The notes beneath the pieces were generated by a model. It was not told the origin of the DNA. It did no database searches and saw only the letters and a program-made list of their open reading frames with translations. The translations under genes were made by a program, and so were the position numbers. From Heloderma charlesbogerti (taxonomy: Eukaryota > Chordata > Lepidosauria > Squamata > Helodermatidae), in the NCBI GenBank assembly GCA_026122225.1, contig JANEZZ010002677.1:1054001-1118000 (forward strand): a DNA stretch of 64,000 nucleotides, given 5' to 3'. Below are positions 46,601-60,200 of this stretch, piece by piece. The first letter of the stretch is position 1. The number at the start of each line of letters is the position of its first letter.

Positions 46601-48180
46601 TCATTGTTTTATTGATCAATATCAGTTGTGGAGTGAGTTCTGACACCACCACAGAGTGGGGGTTGCCCCTTTTTTTTCTTGCATGATTCCTGCACCTCTG
46701 AAAGTTGCATGACAGAGAGCAGCTTTCCCCAGCATGACGTCCCAATGCTGAGTACAGTTGCCCCCTTGACTGTCATGCAGCTTTCGAAGACCCATAAACC
46801 ATGTAGGAACAAATGTTGGCAACCCCATATAAGAATAGCTGGCTTCTCACTGGCGGCGGCTGAAGGTGTAGACCTCTCTTGTGGCCTGCAGGACACGGTA
46901 TGTGGGGAACATCCTTGCTTCTGAGTATGCTGGATGACTGCCTGGTTACCTGAAGGGAGACAAGAGAAACATGGGGAAGGTGTTGCCCAAGATCTGTTGC
47001 AGATGCAGCCATTACATGGAACCTAGTCAATGAGTACTGATAAGTGAGAAAGGGTGCAATCACATAGCTTTTCCATTCCATGCACCTCAGCTAGTCTCCC
47101 CACTCTCTCAGCAAGTAGGCACTCACCTAGTAGTCCTCCTGCTGTCTATATTTGGGGAGATAAAGTTGCTCCAGACACAATACTCACTCTTCAAATGTAG
47201 GGAGTTGCACTGGAACTCTTTCTTCAATGACTGGTCTTCTGCAGTGTGTCCTGGCTCTGACCCTGCAAGGAAAAATACATTATTGGCGTTTGGCTAGCAT
47301 TAGATTGCTTGGTTTTCATAAAAAGTGGGTGTCACTGGGATTTGGGTCCAATAGAGCCCCCTTTCTGCAAACAGTATACTTGCCTGCCATGTTGTTTGTG
47401 GGAGACACTACTATAATCTACTAAGTAAGGGAGAATTCAGCCAGTACACCATTACTGAACTATTCCTAGAGTGATAGGGAAGACCCTCTGGTCATGGGTG
47501 TGAGTGCTCTGCACATCCTGGAGCGCTTATGAGATATGGACCCCCTCCCAGGAGAATAACACCCCCCTTAATTACCTATCTGGGTTGCCTTGTCTTTTAA
47601 TTCCCAGTTGCAGCAGTGGAGTTGAGGTTCCTGGTGCATGTGTGTGTCTGGAGTCCAGAAGCAGAGTACCTGAAAGGAGTCTGAGAACGCAAGAGTTATC
47701 TGTTGGCCCTTACTCTATTTGATGTTAGCCTTGACTGTTAGTACAAAGTACCTTTTTGCCAAGTTCTCATCGTTTTATGGGCACATCGACAGAGTGATAC
47801 AGTCATCTAGAACCCTCCATTGGCTCCAAATGGCAAATATTTGAACTCTTACACCAACCATTTCGTAGGTATAACATTGCACAGGTACAGGGGGCAGGAG
47901 CAAATCCTGGGTGAGCAAAGCCCACTCCTCCCCTCTGACATTTTCAACTCTACCCACTTTTCCCCCTTGCACTGATGATGTCATGGTGGTATCTAACAAT
48001 GGTGCGATAGTATTGTTATACCAGCATCTCCTTCTACTTACTGGTGCAGGGGGATTCTGTAGTGATCATATCCCACCCACCAGGAAGAAACCAAGGATCC
48101 AATTGCACTATTAGGTTTGTAGATGTACACGGTACAAACTAAGGTACAAACCTTAATTAAGCACAAATTAAGGCCATCAT

Positions 48181-48222
<42 letters not shown>

Positions 48223-51200
48223 ATTTTTTTCATTTTTTAAAAAAATTGTCTTTTACACACACTTCTATACCAGTGGGACTCTGTTTTTAACCTGCAGTGA
48301 GTAGAGGGCAAGGCACAGGCTACGCTAGAACAACCACAAAGCTAGACACAAAAAGGGAATAGAGGCTATGGAAGGATAAGACTCTCCAGTGGTGGTGACC
48401 TGCAAGGTGTGTGCCATGTTTGTTTTCTTGCCTGAGAACAACATGGCCTACACCTGCAATAAATGCAAGTTGATCACGCTGCTGGAAGAAAAAGTAAGTG
48501 GACTGGAGCGGCGACTGTCGACCCTCCGGGAAATAAGAGAACACGAAGAGTTCTTGGACAGAATGGGGGAACTTCAGCAGCAAAGGGAAGACCAGAAGCT
48601 TGAAGAGCAACAGCAAGATGAGGCAGAAGAGGAAAATGCTGAGGTGAGAAAAAATGAAGTAGGGGATACTCCTTGGAAAAGGGTGACAGTCAGGAGCAGA
48701 AGAACTAGAAGACACTCGGCACCAGTGGAGGCAGTGGACTGGAGGACAGCCTGCAGAGGAAGAATTACAGGGCAACCTGCATGACAGCAAGCAAGAGGCT
48801 GAAGGTCAGCCAAGCAGACGCGATGAAACCAAGGCCTACAACAACAGGAAGAGGAGTAGTGTGGGATCAAAACCCAAGTATGTCGTGAAGACCCATGGAC
48901 TCGCGAGGTATGCTGTCTGCCGGGTGGACAGATTAGAGATGTGACTGAAAGGTTGCCTGCACTCATAAAGCCCACTGACAGGTACCCCTTTCTTCTCATC
49001 CATGTGGGAACAAATGATACTGCCAAGCGGAGCTACAAAGAAATCGTGTCAGACTCATCTATGTGGGAATGCTGTGGACATAATATACCTCGACTTCAGC
49101 AAAGCTTTCGACAAAGTGCCCCATGATATCCTGATGAGCAAACTAGCGCAAAGTGGGCTTGATGAAACAACAATCCGGTGGATCCACATTTGGCTACAGA
49201 ATCAGACTCAAAGAGTGCTTATCAATGGGATCTTCTCAAACTGGGGAGAGGTAACGAGCAGGGTACAGCAGGGCTCAGTCCTGGGCCCAGTGCTCGTCAA
49301 CATTTTTTATTAATGACTTGGAGGAGGAGGTGCAGGGAATGCTGATCAAATTTGCAGATGACACCAAATTGGGCAGGATAGCTAATACTTTGGAAGACAG
49401 AAACAAAATTCAAAGTGATCTGGATAGACTGGAGCACTGGGCAGAAAACAACAGAATGACATTTCATAGGGATAAATGCCAAGTTCTGCACCTAGGAAAA
49501 AGAAAACAAATGCACAGATACCAGATGGGTGATACTTTGCTCAACAACACTACAAGCGAGAAGGGTCTTGGAATTGTTGCAGATCACAAGCTGAATATGA
49601 GCTAGCAATGTGATGTGGCTGCAAAAAAGGCAAATGCTCTTTTGGGCTGCATTAATAGAAGCATAGCTTCCAAATCCCGGGAAGTACTAGTTAGGGTTAG
49701 TTAGCACTGGTTAGTTAGTTAGTTAGCACTGGTTAGGTCTCATCAGGAGTACTGTGTCCAGTTCTGGGCACCACACTTTAAGAAGGATGCAGACAAACTG
49801 GAGAGGGTTCAGAGGAGGGCAACAAGGATGATCAGGGGCTGGACACAAAGCCCTATGAAGAGAGACTAAAAGAACTGGGCATGTTTAGCCTTGAGAAGAC
49901 TTGAGGGGAGCTAGGATAGTGCTCTTCAAGTACTTGAAAGGTTGTCACAGAGAGGAAGGCCAGGATCTCTTCTCAATCATCCCAGAGTGCAGGACACAGA
50001 ATAATGGGCTCAAGTGACAGGAAGCCAGATTCTGGCTGAACATCAGGAAAAAACATCCTGACTGTTAGAGCAATACAACAACAGAACTAATCACCTAGGC
50101 AAGTAGTGGGCTCTCCCACATTGGAGGCATTCAAGATGAGGCTGGACAGCCATCTGTCAAGGATGCTCTGACTTGGATTCCTGCACTGAGCAGGGGGGTT
50201 GACTCGATGATCTTGTAGACCCCTTCCAACCCTACTATTCTATGATCATTTTGGACATTAGCAAAAAGGGCTTGATTTTGCATTTTCTTATTTCTATTTA
50301 CACAGTCTTAAACTTATGCATTAATTCCAAACATTAAGTTTCTCAGCACTGATTTTCTCTGAAATGAGTATCATCAGATAGGTAAGGGGCAGTAAAGAAA
50401 AGGGCGGGGGGAGACAAGGAGATATTGTGAAAGGGAAGTGAGAGAATGTTGGCATGTTCCACTGAGTATTATCTCACATTCTTTGTATAATGTCCTCCTT
50501 CCCCAATTGTCTTCACTGCCCCTTACCTTTCCAAATGGTACATTCTTTGTCACAGCCCTGCCCACAAAGAAAGAAAGGCACTAGCACAGGAACAAAGGCC
50601 AGATCCCAAATGTTTAAAAACTGGAGTCAATTCCATCAAGGGACATTTAAGGTCATCTTTTTTATTTAAAATATTTATACACTGCCCTTTATCTTATGGG
50701 CCCAAGGTAGTTTACACAATGTAATACTTTAAAAAAAGAAGAATTAACATTCTAATAAAACCTTGCTATACAACAGATTACCACTTGATAAAATTGGCTC
50801 AGTTGCTCTTGTTTAATCCTCTGACTTGAAATACATCGGGCCTTAAGAAACTGTTTCAAGTGCGCTTTTCAGATCTCCTCATTTCTTTGTTTCTACAGCT
50901 CCACCCCCAAACAGAAGGTTAATCTCTCAAGACACACATCTTTGGAGAGAAAAGGCGTATACACAATGAATTTAGGATTAAAAAACAAAAAATGGGATAC
51001 TATGTACTACAAGGAAGTCTAACAAAACCAGCTATATTTAGTTTTGCAACATTTCCTGAATAGGGTGCAGATTAGGGGAAAAGTACATTATTACTATGCA
51101 GCCATTTGCATTATAGCCCAACTGTTCATTCTTCATTGCAAAGTGCCCAACACTTGGAGAACTGAAGGGGAAGGGGGTGTTTAACCCTTTCCTTCACAAC

Positions 51201-54200
51201 CTGTTTTCACCTTAACTCCTCCTCCACCTCCCGTCCCAGTTGCTTTAATCTCTGCCAGTTTTCTGGACCCATGTTTAGCTTACAAATATGGTGCTGTATC
51301 CCTAAACGAATACAAGTACCTTGGTCCATGGGAGTTTCAGGGGACAACAGGCTGGCAGGAGGAAGAAGCACTCTTAAGCACTCTTCAGAGTGCTCCAAGT
51401 CTGCTTTGCAGCAACAAGAGACCATAGGGCCTTGATAACAGGTGAGGAAGGCAAGAGAGAAGTGGCCAGCCTATGCCAGACACTCAATGGAAGTTCATAA
51501 TCTAGATCTATTTCAGTCAGGTTTCAGGCCTGGTTTTGGAACAGAAACTGCACTAATCACCCTGTGGGATGACCTTTGGAGAGGGAGAGGGGCAGGGGGA
51601 CTGCAACCCTGTTGATTCTCTTTAACTTCTCAGCAGCTTTCAATATTCTGGATAGGCTGCCTGAGTTGGGTGTGGAAGGCACTGTTACTCCTGCTTGGAT
51701 GGCCGGTTGCAGGATGTGGTGATGGGGGATTACTGCTTAAACCCTTGGTAGCTCATCCTTTTGGGGTTCTGCAGGGTTTTGTTCTTTAACATCAACATGA
51801 AAGTGCTGGGGGGGGGTGAGAGAGGTCATCTGGAAATTTGATTTGAGATGTCACCAGCATGAGGATGACACTAAGCATTCTCTTTTCCATCAGACATGGG
51901 TGAGTCTGTGGCTGTCCTAAACCAGTGCTTGAATGGTAACGGACTGCATGAGGACAAACAGACTCAATCCAGTATTGTTGGTTGGTGGTTCATCCACCCA
52001 CGTAAATGATGGCTAGTAAGGGAAACCCTTCCCTCATTTTTTCAGAGAAAAAATAAGTGAAAGTGCCTTCTATCTGTTCTGGCGAGAGGCGTTGCTAAGT
52101 TCTTAAAAGATCCCGGGCACAGGCTCATAACACAAATTTGCATATAATATATATCTGAGTCTAACCGCACCTCTACATGTGTGTGTGTGTGTGCATGTGG
52201 TGTGCTCGCATGTGTGTATAGATTACTAACATACGTAAGTAGTATGCACTCACACCCCACCCCATTTCAATTCAGACCCCGATTCAGCGTTTTGGAAAAC
52301 ATCCCACTTCTGCTCTGGCCAACTTGTGGTCGGTCCACTTCAGCTCAGCACCAAACCTGAGTCAAGGTTTGGAAAAATGAGTCTTTATGCTTCCTGCTGA
52401 CTACCCTGGGAAATTAGAAAAAAACTAAAATTTTTCTCCTGGTCAGAACTGGATGATAATTTCAGGCATAGTAGCCCCCTAGAAGGGGATTATACCTGCC
52501 CAATGTCAGAAAAAATAGGTGCAGGGTTTATATTTTGATTTTCTTTTAAAGGGAGCTGCCAGCAACACTTTTATTCCTGGGAAGAATTGGAAAAAAAATT
52601 CAGGATTCATTGCTCCATCAGAGATCATGTCTGCCAAATTTCAAAATGATAGCCACAAGGGTTTTTGGGCAAAGGTGGCCATGACATTTTGGTCTCCAAA
52701 AGAGGATATACTTATCTCCCTATTTTCCTTGTGGACCATTGTTCTGAAAACCTAGAGGTGTCCCTAAGTAAGAAACCAGCAAAGTTTCAGAAGGATAGGT
52801 CCAGCAGTTCATGTGGAAGGGGAGTTCTCCAATTTGGGGGAGGGAGTGATATACTTGCCCTTCCCTTCCAACCTTCCCCGATAGTTTTTGGGTAAATTTG
52901 TATGAAAATGCACAGGTCATTAGAGGTGTCCCCCAGGCAAGAAACCTGCAGAGTTTCTGAAGGCTATACATACATGCAAATTTAGAATGACTAGAATTTA
53001 TTTACATTTCACCAATGTTAGCAGCAGGGGAACATGGGTGGGAAGGTGCTATTGCACTCATGTCCTGCTTGTGGGTTTCCAATAGGCATCTGGTTGGCCA
53101 CTGTGTGAACAGAATGCTGGACTAGATGGGCCTTGGTCTGACGCAGCACAGCTCTTCTTATGTTCTTAAATATAGAGTGCCTCTGAGCATATGCAAAATG
53201 CTATTCTTTCACCACTGAGCACTTACATTCTTCTACTAATTCTATTCCCCTCCATGCAACCATCCCTCATCCTACCATCCTCCAGCAACTCTTCATAAAA
53301 ACAGATGTCTTGTTTGGTGCAACTCTGCTCTACCTCCTTGTTATGCACAAGCTCTCATTGTATCTTCCTCCCCATAACTTTATGTGTGCCAAGACTTCAC
53401 CAGGATTCAGCCAATGAGTCTGTTTGCAGAACTCGGGCTAAGTTATGGAGATACTCTGAGCATGCACTAAGTGTCATTCCCTCACCACTGAAGCTAGAGT
53501 TCATGCAAAAAACAAAACAAAACCCACAAATGACAAAATATGCATAGGACTGAGCTGAAAGGATAGTCAATTCATTAGATGGAATTGGGTAGGCACTGTA
53601 TTAAGCCTGCAGTACCATGCTCACAACTCAGGACTTATTTCTGAGTAAACATGCAGGACATCAAGGTGCAAACCTCCCTGCAAAAGTAACTTGTGCTGGA
53701 ATCCTATGCATACTTTCCTGAGGGTAAGCCTCATTAAACATAATGGGGCTTCTGAGTAGGTATACATAAAATTGTATACATTAGTAGTATTTATCTCCCC
53801 TCCACTTAAAAAACAAACCAAAAACTATTTTTATTAAAGCTTTCTGTTCATAGGAACATAGGAAGCTGCCTTATGCTGAGTCAGACCCTGGGTCCATCCA
53901 GCGGCAGCTCTCCAGGGTTTCAGGCAGGATTCCTTCCTAGCCCTACCAGGAGATGCTGGGGATTGAACCTGGGACCTTCTGCATGCCAAACCTGTGCTCT
54001 ACCACTGAGCTACAGCCCTTCCTATTGCTGGAAAATGGCAACTGACAGACAAAGCAGTCCCATATTTGTTTCTCTGCAACCATGTGAACCCACTTTTCTC
54101 AAAGGCTTGAGTGAGCAGAAGGAGAAAAACAAACCCTCTTGTCTGTTTGTATAAAGTCAAATACAGTTCAGAACTTCTCTTGCCTACCAAAGAGAATTCT

Positions 54201-57200
54201 TATGCTTTGGGTGGAATAAAGAAGAGAAAGAAAGAAAAGGATAGGGGAGGAAAGAAGAATGGTGATTGGAAATGTGTGCAGGGGTGAGGGGTAGAGAGAA
54301 TTCCCTAAGCCAAGTGGCTCCTTTCAGAAAGGTAGTAGTTCAGAGGAATTTAGGAGGCTGTGGAGGGTTTGTAAGAATTGCACGTACTTAAATGAACTAT
54401 GAGGTGAGGTGGCTGAGGGCTTTTTCTAGCTTTTTTAAAACTGTAGAACCTATTTAAAAGCCCCAGCAGTTCCTCAATCGTGACGCCACATAGTCCTAAC
54501 TGTCCTTCTGGAATAATTTGAATCCTACAACTAGTTAGGATAAATTAAAGAGGAGGGGAGAAAGAAGTTTGTGGAGGCTGACTGGATCCTTTGCTGTTCT
54601 GAAGCTACTAAACTTCTGAAGAAGCCAAAGGTTCCAGTTTGGGGCAGTAAAATCAAATACTGTTTGAAATACCAGTATTTTACATGGAGCTCTTTCTTCC
54701 CTTCCTTCTCCCTCTTCAAAGTTTCATTGCAAGCAAGCTCCCAACAGTGGGCATGTAAGAGAAGAAAAATAGGGGGAGAGAGGTTTTTTCCATCTCAAAT
54801 AAACCCTACACCAGAGATTAGGGATAGTGACCTCCTAATGGTCACCTTAAACACCTTCTGATTAGGATCTCTAATCCCCTGTGTGGCTTGACAGTTTTTA
54901 CTTTTTGTTTTAGTCTTTGAGAAAAGGAAACTTTATGCATGGCTAGCCCAAAAGCCACTGGACCTAACTGTCTGAAATTTGGCAGGTTCAGTCAGCTCCA
55001 TAGGGGCTGCCAGGTCCCCAAATTCCATGCATGTATGTGGAAGCATAAAAAATATGGCTCTTTACTTTGACAGATTTTCTTGAAAATAGCAAATTTTACC
55101 TGTGACTAGCACAAAAGCCACTGGACCTCACTGCCTGAAATTGGGCAGGTTCAATCAGCCCTGTGGGGGCTACCAAGTCTCCAAATTCCATGTATTTATT
55201 GTACAAACTAAAAATGTTATGGCTGTTTCGGTTTTCAATGCAAGTCAATGGAAAATGTAAAAAAAAAATTGCAATTAGGACAGCTCAAAAGATCCGGGGC
55301 ACAGCCCAAGCAAGATCCCATGCCTGTGCCCAAGTGGGCCCTCCTATAACAACACCCTTGGCTTTAGCTAATATGCCAGCTGCAACCATCTTTATGTTCT
55401 TTTTTTAGCATCAAATGAAACCTGTTTTATTATTCTAGGTGTTTTAAGTAACTTACGTTACTGGGTCTAAAATCTGAATTCCCAGGTATTAATTCATCAT
55501 GCATTTGAAGAAGTAGCCAGTGTCTACAAATGCTTGTGCCAGAATAAGTTTGTTAGTCCTTAAGGTGCCACAAGACCCTGTTGTTTTTGCTGCAACAGAC
55601 TAACATGGCTACCGCTCTGGAAAATGTGTTTTAATTATGTTTTTAAATAGTTTTTATTGTTTTATACTGTATTTTACTGTTGTGTTTGTGAGCCACCCAG
55701 AAAACTTACAGGGCAGTTATATAAATACAGTAAAGAAAAAAGAAAACATGCAACATGCAGGTTGCCCCTCAGTTTAAAAGAACTGCTAGGAACATGGAGT
55801 TCTCAGTCACATCCACTCTGGTCTGAAGCATTCAAGCAGCTCATACTGCTAAATACTGTAACACTTGAGGCCGTTTCTAGCAGCACAGCCACCCAGGCCC
55901 AATGGCAGAGCTAGCAACGGCACAGGTGTCTTGAAACAGCAGAGCCTGTCACTGCTACGTTCTAACACGGAGGCAGCTATGAAACTGCACATGCACTTAA
56001 TACTGTCTCCCTCTCCACATAACATAGTCCAGTGCACCCCTCTCCTATTGTTGTTCCCAAATCCACCCTAACGCTTGCTCAGAGAAAAAACTATAGAAGT
56101 CCAAATTCATCAAAGGAGTATAGCTACAGAGCTTTGCAGGAACAGAATTTATGTGGAGCCTGCAATCACACGTTGCTGCGTATCCTCACCCCCTATCAGG
56201 ACTGCTCCTGTTCAAGGTTCTAGCCAGCCAGGCAACCAACTAGGCCCTCCTCCAGAATACTATACATTAACAGGGACTCAAAGCAGGCGAATTCACTCCT
56301 CCCGCCACACCCACCATTTTTCTTTTCAGATGGATACTGAAGATCCTGTGGAGTCTGGGGGGCACTGAACATGCTCAGTTCTCATTGGGCTCTTTTGGGT
56401 TTTTTTGTCTCCTTTTGGGGCGGGGGGGAAGCTGTGTACTTCTCTGCATAACTAGGGATTCATCCAGCATGGCCAAAACCTCCCTTTTGTTTATTAGTGG
56501 AGCTGTTTTGGCGGAGTCCACTATTAGAAGGAACAAGTGAGGCCTGCACTAGATGTCGCAGCACGGCACATCCTTCTTCCTAAAGGAAGTGCTTCTGCTC
56601 AGGATTCCAGCCAGCTACTCCCTCACCAAAGTAATTATGGTGATGGATTCACCCTCCTCTGGCGAATGAATGGAACAATAACAAGGCTTTCAAGTTCTTT
56701 GTGACAGATTAACTCAAACTCAAGAGGTGTGGAGACAGAGAAAGCCTGCCAAGCCTGTCACTCTGTGCAGGATAATGCTTATTTTACCTCTGCTAATTAA
56801 TTAGAGAAAACAAGGATTCCAGTGTAACAACAAGATGCGGGGGGGGGGGAGCTTGATTCTCCTTTGGTCTGCAGTCACAAGAGAATTGAAGGCCCTTCTC
56901 GTAACTGTGAAGGACTAAATACCAATACAAAATAAAGAAACAGAAATAAAAGAGGGAGTGAGGAAAGGAAGAAAGTGAAATCAATCATCCATCATTCAGA
57001 GAGCCGAGGGCAACTGGGAGGCAGCACCCCATGCACCCTGGGAAGAACGTCACAGTGAGAGAACAACCTGGCCTCACACATGTATCTGTTGGAAAGGGAG
57101 CAGCTGCAGGGAGAGTGCTTCTGTCCTCCCTGCCAGACAGAACACCTAGAAGAATGTGAAATCATAACACTGGATGGAGCCCAGTTTGATTGTCTGCAAA

Positions 57201-60200
57201 CCCGCCTCCCTCATTTCATCTTAGGACTCTGACCATGATGCAGCATCATGACTTCCAACATCCAGTCAGCATTTTTCCCTCTCCTATTCCCCCCACCCCC
57301 ATCACCTGCTTTTAAAAAAACATCTTGCCTTCTGGATCTGGAGAATTTGAAAGCTTGCATATTTTTTGTGACTGTTAGGCTGGCCTAATAAAACGTATGA
57401 CACCAATACGGATATAAGAACTTTGTCACTAAGAACTAGTGCCTAGGCTTCCTTTTTTCCTCCTCCCTCCCAATCCCTTCTTCTTTTGTGTCATGTCTTA
57501 TATTGTAAGCCTGATGGCAGGGAATGTCTTATTAATATTCATAGACTGCTCTGGGAAATTTTGTTTACTTGGCTGAAAAGCAGGGTAAAAATGCTTTGAA
57601 TAAAATAAATGAAATGTTTTTTCCTTTTCTTTAATGGGCTTCCTGCTATAAGCTATCAGTTTAATTGGTAACACTTCTTTGTAAGATGATTTGTATTTCT
57701 CATTAAATACTAACGGTTGCATTTCAGCTGGCTGAAGACCCTTTGTTAAAGGATCGATGTGTTTTACAAATTGAACGAATGCATTCAAAAGCAGGCACCA
57801 GTCAGTTCAATGGAGGTTCCTCCAATGTAAGTATACACAGGACTGCAGACACGCTACAAAAAAGTTTGGTCTTTAAGATGCTACAGGACCATTTTTAAAA
57901 ACTGGTCATTCTTCCTTCATTGTTGTAGTAACCCATCTTAGAGAAAACTAAACTAGGCATCTTACTAGCTAAAATAGACATCTCCCAAAGTTTGGATGTT
58001 TATACCAGAAAACTGTTTAAATAGTTGAGCTTATATAAAAGTGTACATATAAATACGTGTGTGTGTGTAAAAAGAAGAATGATAAAATCTGAAAGAGAAA
58101 ATAACTGCCAAAAACTGTGGAATAAATCATGGACTAAAAGTAACATAGAAATGTCATGTGTTCATCAATCTCTAAGTCCAAGTTATATACGGGCACAACC
58201 CTATGCATGTTTAGACATGCTGGCTGAGGAATGCTGGGAGGTGTCTGTCTTTTTTCTGTCTGAACGCACACAGGATTGTGCCCTAATTTCATCATGATGT
58301 CAACACCAAGCCAGCCCCTCTCCCTCTCGTATTTCCCTTACCCCCAGCCTGTATTTTGTAACATCTTAGCCAATGAAGAGATCTGGAGAACACGAAAGCC
58401 TGCACAATTTTGGTGACCTTTGAGTTGGCCCAATAAAGCTATTATGCTAATATGGATATAAGAACTTTGTAACTAAGGTCTTGTGCCTGGGTTTACTTTT
58501 CCCCCCTCCCTCCCTCCCAATCCGCTTTTCCTTTTGTGTCATGTTTTCTACTGTAAGCCTGAGGCTTATTAATAATGTCTTATTAATATTTGTAGGCTGC
58601 TCTGGGAGCCCTTTGTTTTAGTGTTGATAAAATGCAGATAATATTTGTGTTGATAAATACATGTAATATTGTTGCGCTATCTTGGTGGGACTGGACTTCA
58701 CAGCTGGCTAGCAGGAACTAATGCTTGGTCACCAAAGCAGAGACCTTGTCTACAACCCTCAGAGCTCCCCCAAACATGCTGATACCTCCCTCTGGTTTCT
58801 CAGTAGCCCCATTTTGGCTCCTTTTCTATCAGCACTCACCACCTCAGTTTGCTATTAGAGGGAGTGGTGATGACACAGATTACTCATTAGACGGTAGCCA
58901 AGATTAAATATGGATGATCATTAGTCATGTAATAGTTTACCATGGTATGCATGTAACAACTTTGAAAGCTGATCAACTGTATCATCCTGTCAAGTGTTGA
59001 GTTTTATTACACTAGTGAAGGATCAGAAAGCATAGGACACAGATGCATGGGAAGTCTTCTGGAAGATGACTGGCTTACTAAGTGGGTACAGCTTGGCACA
59101 TAGTCATGTACATTCATCGTTATTTCAACTGTAATGTGTTCAATCCTTTATAAAGAAGTTAAAGATGCTGCTACCTTCATACTGTGATGCAGGAAAGAGT
59201 GGTGTGTAAAGAGCTTTCTCCCACCAGCACTGCTTTGCTTGATTGTAGCTTATCTTCTGACGATCATTATTCAATTCAGGAAACTGTTTTAAGAATAACT
59301 GTATTTTAGTTTAAAAGAAATACAACACAACAACATACTACACTACACTTCTAGTTATATAGTAATCTGTAGCTAAAGTAGGTTGTGATGCTGTAAAAAG
59401 GTTACTAAGCTTTTTCATGGAGTGGCTGTATACATCAGTTGGTCCTGTTAAACTTGTGCAGCACAATCATATGCATTTTTACTCAGAGATCCGTTCAATT
59501 GAGGCTTACTCCTAGGTAGGGTGCACAGGATGGCAGCCACACAGTTTTGCAACAGTATTGTGTATGAATGCAATTCTAGCTATGTTTTCCCCTGAAAAAA
59601 ACAAAGAGAAGTCTTATAACTGCATGTCTCTTGTTCTTGCACATATTTTCATATTAAATTCGATCTCTCTTTCTCCTCTTCCTCTCTCTGGAAACAAAAT
59701 GTTAATGCCTACTTTGACTGGACTGTAATTGCACAAAAGCCTAATGCATAGCCAATGTTTAATTTGTCAAAAACACATCACTCCCTACCAGCTGAAAGAC
59801 ATGCCCTCCTTACAGACGCCCCATGCTTTCCCCCCTTACATTAATCTATGAGCTTTTCTTTTCCTTTGCAGGTTCATTTTCAGAGCAATATTTAAGACAA
59901 AATTATACAGCTTTCCTGAAGGAGTTGAGAAATTAGAGGGGCGAATATAACGTTGGACAGATGCCCAGTTTGAACACTGTCTGTTTTGCATGAGAGGCCA
60001 AGTTAAGCAGTCTACATAAATGATTGTTAAACTGAACTTCTTTAAACTAGAGGAAATACAGTGAGAGAAAAATGGCTGTGGGAGCCATTCCATCAGGCTG
60101 CACAACAGAGGGAGGGAACAGAAACAGGGCTTTGCCATTCACTGCCTCTGCTGAGAGCCCAGGTGCCTTTGGCCCTCCCTCAACCATCATCTAGTGGCAG

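Noticed and set aside
45526..46896. ORFs of 60-150 codons on both strands
   Set aside because: No recognisable family, overlapping in several frames, and inside an intron of KIAA0232.
53940..54015. tRNA-Ala gene on the minus strand
   Set aside because: A and B boxes are present but the body continues into a SINE and the acceptor stem cannot close.
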